This document shows, piece after piece, positions 1 to 6,182 of a stretch of 8,132 bases of DNA. The DNA is from Planctomycetota bacterium (lineage in GTDB: Bacteria; Planctomycetota; Phycisphaerae; FEN-1346), in NCBI GenBank assembly GCA_026387055.1, contig JAPLML010000063.1:1-8132 (forward strand), in the 5' to 3' direction. The stretch's first letter is position 1. Each line of letters opens with the position of its first letter. The position numbers were made by a program, and so were the translations under genes. The notes under the pieces are model-generated. The model did not search any database, was not told the origin of the DNA, and was given only the letters and a program-made list of their open reading frames with translations.

Positions 1-2
1 AT

Positions 3-1895
3 GCGCCGGCCAAGATCCTTACGCTCGCCGATGAAGGCGCCCGGGCGAGGAGGACCGATGCCAAGAGAATCCAAGGCAATCTCATGCAACTGGGCAAGGG
101 TCCGCGGCCGTACTTCCTGGCGATGAAGGAGCTGCGGTTCAGCGGCCCCTACGTCGTGCCGGAAGCCCTCGCGATCCTCCAGGACCCCGGCCAGAAAGAG
201 CTGGCGCCGTTCGTGCAGCGAGCCCTGATCGAGATCGGCCAGCCGGTGGCGCTGCCGCTCATTCGCGCCCTGGAGACGCCGAACGACAAGCTCAAGGAAA
301 CGGTCATCCAGATCCTCGGGGCGATCGGGTCCCCGTACTCGCTGCCGTCGCTCAAGGCGCTCGTGGAGAACGCGAAGTCGCCCGACGCGGTGAAGGCGGC
401 GGCCACGGCGGCCCTCCTCAAGACCGGCGGCGAGGCGGTCCTCAAGACCCCCGCCAAGGTCCTCTTCCTGGACCTGGCTGAGAAATATTACTATAAGAAG
501 ATTAGTGTGTCCGACCCGCGCGAGGCCACCACGGACATCTTCGACTGGGTGACGGGCACGGGCCTCCTCTACCGCGCCGCCCCGACGAAGGCCGTCCACA
601 GCATCCTGGCCGAGCGGGCCTGCGCCGACGCGCTGAAGGCCGACGCGAACGCCCTGGAGGCCGTCTCCCTCTGGCTCTCCGCCATGATGCAGATGGAAGC
701 CGAGCTCGGCGACAAGGCCGCCCGCCAGGCCGACCCGTTCCTCCCCAAGACGATGCCGACGATCGACTTCTTCGGCGAGGCCGCCGGCCAGCAGCACCTG
801 TACGGCGTCCTGGACCGGGCCCTGCGCGACCACAACACGGTGGTCGCGGTGCGGGCGTGCAAGGCCCTCGCCGACGTGGCGAACCAGGAATTCCTGACGC
901 TCTACGGCCAGGGCGACGTGGGCTCGCCGCTCGTCATGGCCCTGACCTACCCGGACCAGCGGGTCCGGTTCGCCTCCGCCTTCGCCCTGGCGGCCATCCA
1001 GCCCACCAAGCCGTTCACGGGCGCCGGCAAGGTCGTCCCGACGCTCGGCGAGGCGCTGAACCTCGAGGCCCCCAAGAGCGTCCTGCTGGTCGAGCCCGAG
1101 GCCGACAACCGCAACCGCCTCCAGGCGAAAATGAAGGAGGCCGGCTGGAACGTCGTGACGGCCACCACGGGCAACCAGGCCATCTCCTCGGCCCGCGCCA
1201 TGCCGCGCATCGACGCCGTCCTCATCTCCAGCCGCACGAAGGACCCGACCCACGCCGACGTGGTCGGCCTCCTGAGGAGCGATTACCAGTCGGCCATGAC
1301 GCCGATCGTCGTCCTCTCGTACCCGGACGACCCGGTCAAGGCCTCGTGGCTCGAATCGAAGCTGGAGTACGTGAAGGCGGTTGAGCCGGCCATCGAGGTG
1401 GAGCCGCTGACGGCAGCCATCGACGCGCTGAAAAAGGCCGCCGGCTCGATGGTCCTCGACGCCAAGGCCGCCCGCGAGACGAGCCTTCGGGCGGCGCGCG
1501 TGCTCAGGGAGATCGCCGCCAGCAGCCGCGTGTACTCGGCCCAGCGGGCGAGGCAGTCGCTCGTCGACGCCCTGACGAACCGGCCGGATGAACTCTCGAT
1601 CGCCGCGCTGGCCGCCCTGTCGGAGATCCCCGACGCCGAAGTCCTCCGCGACATCGCAGGCGTCGGCGTCGACGCCAAACGCACGAAGCCCGTCCGCGTG
1701 GCCGCCCTCCAGGCCCTCGCGCGCAGCGCCCGGTCCGTCGGCAACAAGCTGGAAGGCGGGCAGGTCGGTGCCCTTCAGGCCATGGCCGCCGAGAAGGACG
1801 ACGAACTCCGCGATGCCGCCGGCGAGGCCCTCGGCGGGCTGGACCTCAACGCCGCCGAAGCCGCCAAGCTCATCCTGAAACACGGCGACCAGTAG
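3..1895 (+). CDS. HEAT-repeat protein with embedded degenerate receiver-like domain (5' end outside window)
   Basis: The frame is open from the first bases, so the gene probably begins upstream. The first in-window ATG is at 84, with a modest AAGG 8 nt before it, and could be an alternative start. Residue numbers here count from that ATG (603 aa). Residues about 20-120 and 240-310 are Ala/Leu-rich helical pairs typical of HEAT or PBS-lyase-like repeats, and residues 465-600 form a further helical block. Residues about 160-210 look TPR-like. Between the helical blocks, residues 331-453 (nt 1074-1442) resemble a CheY-type receiver: VLLVEPEADNR stands where receivers have VDDEPDNR, followed by an AGWNVVTATTGNQAI stretch and DAVLISS. 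The phosphoacceptor Asp aligns with Ser382 and the acidic pair is E-P, so phosphorylation is unlikely. No signal peptide or membrane segment is visible in the part present. I infer a scaffold or protein-interaction role; the true function is unknown. A strong terminator follows 18 nt after the stop. Confidence 0.85.
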   Translation, partial: APAKILTLADEGARARRTDAKRIQGNLMQLGKGPRPYFLAMKELRFSGPYVVPEALAILQDPGQKELAPFVQRALIEIGQPVALPLIRALETPNDKLKETVIQILGAIGSPYSLPSLKALVENAKSPDAVKAAATAALLKTGGEAVLKTPAKVLFLDLAEKYYYKKISVSDPREATTDIFDWVTGTGLLYRAAPTKAVHSILAERACADALKADANALEAVSLWLSAMMQMEAELGDKAARQADPFLPKTMPTIDFFGEAAGQQHLYGVLDRALRDHNTVVAVRACKALADVANQEFLTLYGQGDVGSPLVMALTYPDQRVRFASAFALAAIQPTKPFTGAGKVVPTLGEALNLEAPKSVLLVEPEADNRNRLQAKMKEAGWNVVTATTGNQAISSARAMPRIDAVLISSRTKDPTHADVVGLLRSDYQSAMTPIVVLSYPDDPVKASWLESKLEYVKAVEPAIEVEPLTAAIDALKKAAGSMVLDAKAARETSLRAARVLREIAASSRVYSAQRARQSLVDALTNRPDELSIAALAALSEIPDAEVLRDIAGVGVDAKRTKPVRVAALQALARSARSVGNKLEGGQVGALQAMAAEKDDELRDAAGEALGGLDLNAAEAAKLILKHGDQ

Positions 1896-1913
1896 CCGAC
1901 TCTCGGCAGATCG

Positions 1914-1946
1914 AAAGCCCCGCGCCGCCCGGTGCGGGGCTTTTTT
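1914..1946 (+). terminator. Intrinsic terminator of the HEAT-repeat gene
   Basis: The arms AAAGCCCCGC (1914-1923) and GCGGGGCTTT (1934-1943) form a perfect 10-bp GC-rich stem. The loop can extend by a G-T and two C-G pairs. Six T residues at 1941-1946 complete a textbook rho-independent terminator on the + strand, starting 18 nt after the TAG at 1893-1895. Read on the minus strand the T-tract is only three long, so any termination in that direction should be weaker. Confidence 0.93.
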
Positions 1947-1964
1947 CTTCGGCTGACACTCGGA

Positions 1965-2090
1965 GCCTATCCGAGTAACCACATGCTCATCCCACGAGGG
2001 TGCCACTGGTTGCTTGCAGCCAGTGCGCCGGAAATCACGGCCCGCCGCGGCGGGCCGTGGCACCCCGAGGAGCGGGTCATTCGGATAGGC
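1965..2090. repeat. 126-bp palindromic element with terminal inverted repeats and two internal hairpins
   Basis: The ends are 16-bp inverted repeats: GCCTATCCGAGTAACC (1965-1980) matches the complement of 2075-2090 with two mismatches. Further in, GGGTGCCAC (1998-2006) is mirrored at 2057-2065. The interior holds a hairpin at 2004-2025 (CACTGGTTGC against GCAGCCAGTG, one G-T pair) and a perfect 24-bp palindrome at 2036-2059 centred on GCCGCGGC. No open reading frame of note lies in it. It occupies the gap between two convergent genes. The architecture suggests a non-autonomous miniature element or a large REP-like unit, and it could also act as a bidirectional transcription barrier. No clean target-site duplication is evident. 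I cannot verify its copy number from this window. Confidence 0.75.
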
Positions 2091-2107
2091 ACTTGGCCCG
2101 TTACGTT

Positions 2108-2896
2108 TCACTCTCCGGCAATGGGCAGGAGGACCGTGAACGTAGACCCTTTGCCGACGGTGGAGTCGACGTGGATTTCCCCGCCCGCCTGGCGCACGAG
2201 GTCGCGGGCGACGCACAGGCCGAGGCCCGTACCTCCGGCGGAGGGGTCGCCGTTGTCGCTTCCGTCGCGCGTGGTGAAGAAGGGGCTGAAAATCCGCTTG
2301 AGGTCCTTCAGGGGGATGCCGCAGCCCGTGTCCTGGATGCCCAGGGCCACGTAGCCGGGTGCTTCGGGGTCGAGGGCCACGAGGGCGCTCAGCGCGCCCC
2401 CTTGCTCGCGCATGGCATGACGGGCGTTGAGGATGAGGTTCAGAAGGACCTGCTCCATCCGCACCGGAACGACGCGGACGGGCGCCGAGCACTGGTACCG
2501 GCGGAGGAGTTGGATCCTGCCGCTCGCGGGGAAGTCCCACGCGATCAGGTTGACCGCCGAGTCCATGAGCGTGTCGGCGGCCATCACCCGGCTCTCCCAC
2601 TGCCGGCCTTTGGCGTAGCCCAGAACGCCCACGATGATGTCGGCGGCCCGCCGGCCGCAGTCGACGGCGTTGCGAAGCGCCACGTCCTTGCGATTGGCGT
2701 CGGCGTCCTTCAGGGCGAGGCCCGCGCGGCCGATGATCAGGGCGAGGATGTTGTTGAAGTCGTGGGCCATGCGGCAGGCGAGCTGGCCGACGGTGGCCAG
2801 GCGCTGGGCCTCGGCGAGCGATTGTTCAAGGTTCCTGGTGCGTCGGCGGGCCCTGTCCAGCTTCTGCTTGAGCCTCACGGCTGGGGCGGCACGCAT
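2108..2896 (-). CDS. Sensor-less histidine kinase (HisKA plus HATPase_c)
   Basis: This is a transmitter module of a two-component system. Numbering from the ATG at 2896 (262 aa), residues about 5-40 are charged and coiled-coil-like. They lead into the H-box with the phospho-acceptor His45 in AHDFNNIL, a form common in PAS-linked and hybrid kinases. ATP-binding motifs follow in order: N-box NLILNA (about 153-158), G1 DTGCGIP (189-195), F-box FSPFFTT (203-209) and G2 GGTGLGL (221-227). There is no membrane segment and no PAS, GAF or HAMP domain, so the protein should be cytosolic and take its input from a partner. An in-frame GTG at 2926 would add 10 residues, but the ATG has a clear AGGAAGGA 4 nt upstream. 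No response regulator lies next to it here. The gene is convergent with the HEAT gene and sits downstream of hpt. Confidence 0.9.
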   Translation of the reverse strand: MRAAPAVRLKQKLDRARRRTRNLEQSLAEAQRLATVGQLACRMAHDFNNILALIIGRAGLALKDADANRKDVALRNAVDCGRRAADIIVGVLGYAKGRQWESRVMAADTLMDSAVNLIAWDFPASGRIQLLRRYQCSAPVRVVPVRMEQVLLNLILNARHAMREQGGALSALVALDPEAPGYVALGIQDTGCGIPLKDLKRIFSPFFTTRDGSDNGDPSAGGTGLGLCVARDLVRQAGGEIHVDSTVGKGSTFTVLLPIAGE

Positions 2897-2900
2897 CGAG

Positions 2901-2908
2901 TCCTTCCT
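2901..2908 (-). promoter_or_regulatory. Shine-Dalgarno sequence deciding the kinase start
   Basis: On the minus strand the sequence AGGAAGGA lies 4 nt before the ATG at 2896. The upstream GTG candidate (2926) has only an AGG and G-rich tract almost touching it. This favours the shorter, 262-residue kinase. Confidence 0.55.
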
Positions 2909-2946
2909 CTCCGACCAGGTCGGCACTCCCCACCTGCACCCTCTGT

Positions 2947-2952
2947 ATTATC
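2947..2952 (-). promoter_or_regulatory. Possible -10 element for the histidine kinase
   Basis: GATAAT on the minus strand matches the sigma-70 -10 consensus at five of six positions and lies in the 113-143 nt gap after hpt. The -35 region 16 nt away (TTTAGT) is poor. Its position would give a short leader before the kinase start. This is weak evidence for independent transcription of the kinase. Confidence 0.3.
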
Positions 2953-2992
2953 GGCCGCGGGGGCGGAAACTAAACGGGAATTCGCAGAGGTG

Positions 2993-3018
2993 TGCCGCGC
3001 CCCCGGTTTTTCGCGGCA
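2993..3018 (-). other. Hairpin downstream of hpt
   Basis: TGCCGCG (2993-2999) pairs with CGCGGCA (3012-3018) around a 12-nt loop, 21 nt after the hpt stop. No T-tract follows on the minus strand, so it is not a standard intrinsic terminator. It might stabilise the 3' end of the cluster transcript or be incidental in GC-rich DNA. Confidence 0.25.
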
Positions 3019-3039
3019 TGTCGCGGCCAGAAACGCCCG

Positions 3040-3576
3040 TCATGCCCCGCCGAGCACGGCCAGATAGGGCAGGTTGCGGTAGCGACCGTGGTAGTCCAGG
3101 CCGTAACCGATCACGAAACGGTTCTCGATCTCGAAGCCGACCCAGTCGGGCCGGCCGCGGCCCCGGCGGGCCTCCGGAGGGAGGCGCTTGCGCAGCAGCA
3201 CGAGCGTCCGCAGGTCGGCGGGCCCGAGCGCCCGGAGCGCCTCGCACACGTGCTCGAGCGTCGCGCCGGTGTCGTAGATGTCGTCGACCACGACGACCGG
3301 CTGCCCCGCCACCCGCGACCCGAGGTCCTGCGGCAACACGAGGCGCACCCCGCCCGCCTGAGTCCCCTGGTAGGACTCGGCGGAGACGAACTCCAGGTCG
3401 AGCGGCCCGGGCCACGCCCGGACGAGGTCCGCCAGGAACACGACGGACCCCTTCATGACGGCAACGAGGACCGGCTCCCGCCCCGCGTACTCGCGGGCCA
3501 AGAGGGCGCCGAGCTCGCGGACCCGGCCCGCAATCTCCTGGGCACTGATCAGGATTTCGCCGACTTCGGGGGCCAT
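3040..3576 (-). CDS. hpt: Hypoxanthine (guanine) phosphoribosyltransferase
   Basis: This cytosolic purine-salvage enzyme transfers phosphoribose from PRPP to hypoxanthine or guanine, giving IMP or GMP. The 178-aa length is normal for the bacterial family. Motifs seen are MKGS (41-44, pyrophosphate-binding loop), the flexible-loop Ser-Tyr pair (68-69), the PRPP-binding signature VVVVDDIYDTGAT (94-106) with Asp102 as the likely general base, Lys130 for purine contact, and GYGLDY (157-162) followed by Arg167. The acidic pair is Asp-Asp where many family members have Glu-Asp. The ATG at 3576 lies 3 nt after the glyA stop, with no strong ribosome binding site, so translational coupling to glyA is likely. 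The pairing with tilS and ftsH seen in some bacteria is absent here. Substrate preference (Hyp, Gua, Xan) cannot be settled from sequence alone. Confidence 0.96.
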   Translation of the reverse strand: MAPEVGEILISAQEIAGRVRELGALLAREYAGREPVLVAVMKGSVVFLADLVRAWPGPLDLEFVSAESYQGTQAGGVRLVLPQDLGSRVAGQPVVVVDDIYDTGATLEHVCEALRALGPADLRTLVLLRKRLPPEARRGRGRPDWVGFEIENRFVIGYGLDYHGRYRNLPYLAVLGGA

Positions 3577-3579
3577 GCG

Positions 3580-4821
3580 TCAATCTGGGATCGGGTGCGC
3601 GCGGCAGAACTCGAGGACCTCGGGCCTCAAGGCGCGGGCGGCGGCGCCCGGGTCCTCGGCCCGCAGGATGCGGTCGATCCACCGGGCCACGCGCCGCACC
3701 TCGTCTTCCCGGGCGCCTCGCGTGGTGATCGACGGCGTCCCGATGCGGATGCCGGAGGGGTCGAGCGGCAGACGCGGGTCGAACGGAATCACGTTCTTAT
3801 TGGCCACGATCCCCGCCGCCCCCAGCCACTCCTGGGCCTGGCTCCCCGTGAGGCCGCGCGAAGAGAGGTCCACGAGGAACAGGTGCGTGTCGGTGCCGCC
3901 CGAGACGAGGCGGTCGCCGAGGCGCGCCATCTCGTCGGCCATCGCGCGGGCGTTGGCGACCACCTGGGCCTGGTACTGCCGGAACTCGGCGGTCATGGCA
4001 AGGGCGAAGGCGGCGGCCTTGCCGGCGATGACGTGCATCAGCGGCCCGCCCTGGATGCCCGGGAAGATCGTGTGGTCGATCTCCTTGCCATATTTCTCTT
4101 TACATATCACGAGACCGCCGCGCGGGCCGCGCAGGGTCTTGTGCGTCGTGGCCGTGACGAAGTCCGCGACCGGCACTGGGTCGGGATGCTGCCGGCCGAC
4201 CACGAGGCCGGCGAAGTGGGCCATGTCGATCATCAGGCGCGCCCCGACGTCGCGGGCGATCTCGGCCATCCGGGCGCAGTCGAACGCGCGGGGGTAGGCG
4301 CTCGCGCCGCCGACGATCAGCGCCGGCCGCACCTCCCGGGCCTGCTTCGCCAGGACGTCGTAATCGATCTGCTCGGTCTTGGGGCTCACGCCGTAGTGGA
4401 CGATGGTGTACAGGCGCCCGCTGAAGTTCGCCTTCTTGCCGTGCGTCAGGTGGCCGCCGTGGGCGAGGTCCATCGAGAGAATCGTGTCGCCCGACCGGAG
4501 GACGGAGAAGTAGACGGCCATGTTGGCCTGGCTGCCGCTGTGGGGCTGGACGTTCACGTGCTCGCCGCCGAAGAGTTGCTTGCCGCGCTCGACGGCGAGT
4601 TGCTCGACGGCGTCGATGACGCTGCACCCGCCGTACCAGCGATGCCCCGGGTACCCCTCGGCGTACTTGTCGGTCAGGGTGCTGCCGACGGCCTCGCGCA
4701 CGCTCCGCGGGCAGAAGTTCTCGCTGGCAATGAGGTCGAGGGTCTCCTCCTGCCGGCGGCGCTCGGACTCCAGGAGCTCGGCGAGGACCGGGTCGTCTTT
4801 CTTCAGGGCTTCAAAATTCAT
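3580..4821 (-). CDS. glyA: Serine hydroxymethyltransferase
   Basis: This PLP enzyme interconverts serine plus tetrahydrofolate with glycine plus 5,10-methylene-tetrahydrofolate, the main source of one-carbon units for purine and thymidylate synthesis. The 413-aa length equals that of typical bacterial GlyA. Hallmarks are ETLDLIASEN (26-35), TDKYAEGYPGHRWYGG (50-65), the HSGSQAN cofactor loop (94-100), the MIDMAHFAGL segment with Asp199 and His202, and TTHKTLRGPRGG (225-236), where Lys228 should form the Schiff base. The ATG at 4821 is preceded by GAGGAAG at good spacing. It follows lipoprotein B by 64 nt and is nearly fused to hpt, which suits shared supply of purine precursors. A short AT-rich patch at about 4087-4110 (residues 238-245, VICKEKYG) stands out from the GC-rich codon use of the rest of the gene. 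Confidence 0.98.
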   Translation of the reverse strand: MNFEALKKDDPVLAELLESERRRQEETLDLIASENFCPRSVREAVGSTLTDKYAEGYPGHRWYGGCSVIDAVEQLAVERGKQLFGGEHVNVQPHSGSQANMAVYFSVLRSGDTILSMDLAHGGHLTHGKKANFSGRLYTIVHYGVSPKTEQIDYDVLAKQAREVRPALIVGGASAYPRAFDCARMAEIARDVGARLMIDMAHFAGLVVGRQHPDPVPVADFVTATTHKTLRGPRGGLVICKEKYGKEIDHTIFPGIQGGPLMHVIAGKAAAFALAMTAEFRQYQAQVVANARAMADEMARLGDRLVSGGTDTHLFLVDLSSRGLTGSQAQEWLGAAGIVANKNVIPFDPRLPLDPSGIRIGTPSITTRGAREDEVRRVARWIDRILRAEDPGAAARALRPEVLEFCRAHPIPD

Positions 4822-4885
4822 CGCTTCCTCGTGTCAGGCGTCCGGGGTGCGTGGTTCCGCCGTATCGTCTCCGTCTGCTCACACA

Positions 4886-5548
4886 CTACCATCCGGCTCG
4901 GAACGACTCGAGCACGGTCTCAACGTCGGCCTCGCGCTCGGCAAACGTGGCCGGCGAGGCGGTGGCGGTCACGATGTACGCCCGCTCGCGGGCCAGGACG
5001 AGAAGCTGGCGCGCCTTGAGCGGCTCGCCGAGCGACGTCTGCTCGAACGTCATGACCCACGCCATGCGGCCGTCGGCGAGCTTGCGCGACCCTTCGCCGA
5101 GCAGCTTGAACCCTTGGAGCGTCCCCAACTGCTGCCGCGAGTGGCGGACCAGCTCCTCGAGCGTGAGGGCCGTGCGGCCGGGTTCCACAAGGACGGTCAC
5201 GTTCGGCCGCACGGCGCCGGCCGTTTCGGGGCCGAGCACGAAGACATCGGCCAGGCCGCTCGACTCCCGCACCGTCCAGCCCGCCGGCACGTTCATGGCG
5301 AAGCGAAGCGGACGATTGACGTAGCCGAGCGTCGCCACGTCGGCGGGCAGGCCGCTTCCACAGCCGGCCGCAAGGACGGCGAAGGCCAGCAGGATCGGGA
5401 GCGCTAAGATGCCACGTTGCGCGGCGGGTCTCCCGACCCGCCGCGTGCGTGCGTCCTCTGCCGAATGCGTGCGCCTCGGCGCACGGTGGGTCAGGAGACC
5501 CACCGCGCACGGCGTCAAGTGGCGTTGTAGGACTAGGCGCTTGGTCAT
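4886..5548 (-). CDS. Putative lipoprotein B, signal peptide interrupted by a palindromic repeat
   Basis: A 220-aa protein of unknown function. A hydrophobic stretch ending in the lipobox-like LAAGC (Cys63) indicates a lipoprotein with a mature part of about 158 aa. The mature part has the pattern 'RPLRFAMNVPAGWTVRE … LADGRMAWVMTF … AYIVTATAS … VLESF', which matches lipoprotein A and recalls the PsbP/DcrB-like small exported domains (a guess). The region before the signal peptide is odd: residues 10-45 are encoded by a double-hairpin repeat element (5420-5522), and removing 108 bp would join MTKRLVLQR directly to GILALPILLAFAVLAAGC, a normal signal peptide. The ATG at 5548 has an AAGG 7 nt upstream. 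Between the element and the hydrophobic core I find no in-frame ATG, GTG or TTG. A GTG inside the element is the other possible start. Confidence 0.75.
   Translation of the reverse strand: MTKRLVLQRHLTPCAVGLLTHRAPRRTHSAEDARTRRVGRPAAQRGILALPILLAFAVLAAGCGSGLPADVATLGYVNRPLRFAMNVPAGWTVRESSGLADVFVLGPETAGAVRPNVTVLVEPGRTALTLEELVRHSRQQLGTLQGFKLLGEGSRKLADGRMAWVMTFEQTSLGEPLKARQLLVLARERAYIVTATASPATFAEREADVETVLESFRAGW
5415..5527. mobile_element. Double-hairpin REP/BIME-like element within a coding region, with 5-bp flanking duplication
   Basis: The core spans 5420-5522 and is flanked by CGTTG at 5415-5419 and 5523-5527. It holds two related hairpins: CGGCGGGTC/GACCCGCCG around TCCC (about 5422-5443), and CGGTGGGTC/GACCCACCG around AGGA (5484-5505). 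The spacer contains TGCGTGCG twice (5446-5453 and 5466-5473). The core plus one CGTTG is 108 bp, a multiple of three, so the reading frame of lipoprotein B survives. The paired homologous hairpins resemble BIME units, which RAYT-type transposases are known to mobilise in other bacteria. No such transposase is in this window. Confidence 0.65.
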
Positions 5549-5564
5549 GATTGCCTTGGTTTCG

Positions 5565-5594
5565 TGATCTCCCGCCGCTGCCGCGGCGGGCTCG
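5565..5594 (-). repeat. 30-bp hairpin repeat, copy 1
   Basis: The stem CCCGCCGC/GCGGCGGG encloses the loop TGCC (5579-5582). On the minus strand the 30-nt unit begins CGAGCCCGCCGCGG and ends GGGAGATCA. It matches the copy at 7405-7434 with two differences. It lies in the 55-nt gap between lipoproteins A and B, so it would be transcribed and could modulate expression of the downstream genes. Confidence 0.7.
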
Positions 5595-5603
5595 CATGAA
5601 GAC

Positions 5604-6182
5604 TCACCATACCACGAACGTATCGAAGCTCTTCTTGAACGTCTTTTCGGCGGCGGCCCTGTCGGGTTCCGGGGCCGTCAGCATCAGGCTGTAGGCCCGG
5701 TGCTTCGTGGTCGCCAGGAGCATTTTCTGCACGAGCGGCCTCAGGCCCCGCGGGTTCTTGAGCGTGACCGCCAGGGCTTCGCGCCCGTCGGCCAGTCTTG
5801 CCTTCTCGGGCGGCGACGCCTCCAGGTCCGACTGGAACTGCTGCGAGTCCTTGATCGCCTGGTCGGCCCAGGCCTCCAGCGTCATGCCTTCGCGGTCGAC
5901 CACGACCACGTGGGCGACGGGGCCGCCGCGTTTCTGGATCCGGGCCTCCTTTGCCGCCGCGGCGGACGTGTCGGCCTTCGCGGGCGCCTGCTCGATGATC
6001 TCGAGGGCCACGTCGCCGCCGAGGTCGCGCCAGGTCCAACCTTCCGGCACGTCGAGGGCGAAGCCGAGGGCCGGCCGCACCACGGTCCGCCCCGTCGCCT
6101 GCGGGGGCGGCGCGCTGGAGCACCCGGCGGCCAGCACGGCGCCGGCCAGAAGCAGCATCGCGAGTGGTCCGCGGACGGCCAT
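5604..6182 (-). CDS. Putative lipoprotein A
   Basis: A 192-aa protein of unknown function. The N-terminus MAVRGPLAMLLLAGAVLAAGC is a compact lipoprotein signal peptide with Cys21 as the probable lipidated residue, followed by a short Ser/Pro-rich linker. The mature domain contains 'RPALGFALDVPEGWTWRD', 'ARLADGREALAVTL' and 'HRAYSLMLTAPEPDR', which align in order with lipoprotein B, so the two are likely diverged paralogues. The fold may be of the PsbP/DcrB type (inferred only from the 'F-x-hydrophobic-P-x-GW' start and the overall size). The ATG at 6182 directly abuts the prfB stop (TAG at 6185-6183), which implies translation coupled to prfB. A 55-nt gap holding a hairpin repeat separates it from lipoprotein B. 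Confidence 0.85.
   Translation of the reverse strand: MAVRGPLAMLLLAGAVLAAGCSSAPPPQATGRTVVRPALGFALDVPEGWTWRDLGGDVALEIIEQAPAKADTSAAAAKEARIQKRGGPVAHVVVVDREGMTLEAWADQAIKDSQQFQSDLEASPPEKARLADGREALAVTLKNPRGLRPLVQKMLLATTKHRAYSLMLTAPEPDRAAAEKTFKKSFDTFVVW

Noticed and set aside
2000..3067. A 355-codon open frame on the + strand, antisense to the histidine kinase
   Set aside because: It starts inside the palindromic element and mirrors a conserved kinase. It has no coding character of its own.
4822..4885. A separate promoter or glycine-type riboswitch before glyA
   Set aside because: The 64-nt gap is too short for a riboswitch and shows no convincing -35/-10 pair. Only a good ribosome binding site is visible.
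2992..5019. A 675-codon open frame on the + strand across hpt, glyA and part of lipoprotein B
   Set aside because: It is antisense to two highly conserved enzymes, spans their junction and has Arg/Gly/Ala/His-rich low-complexity content. It is a GC-rich antisense artefact.
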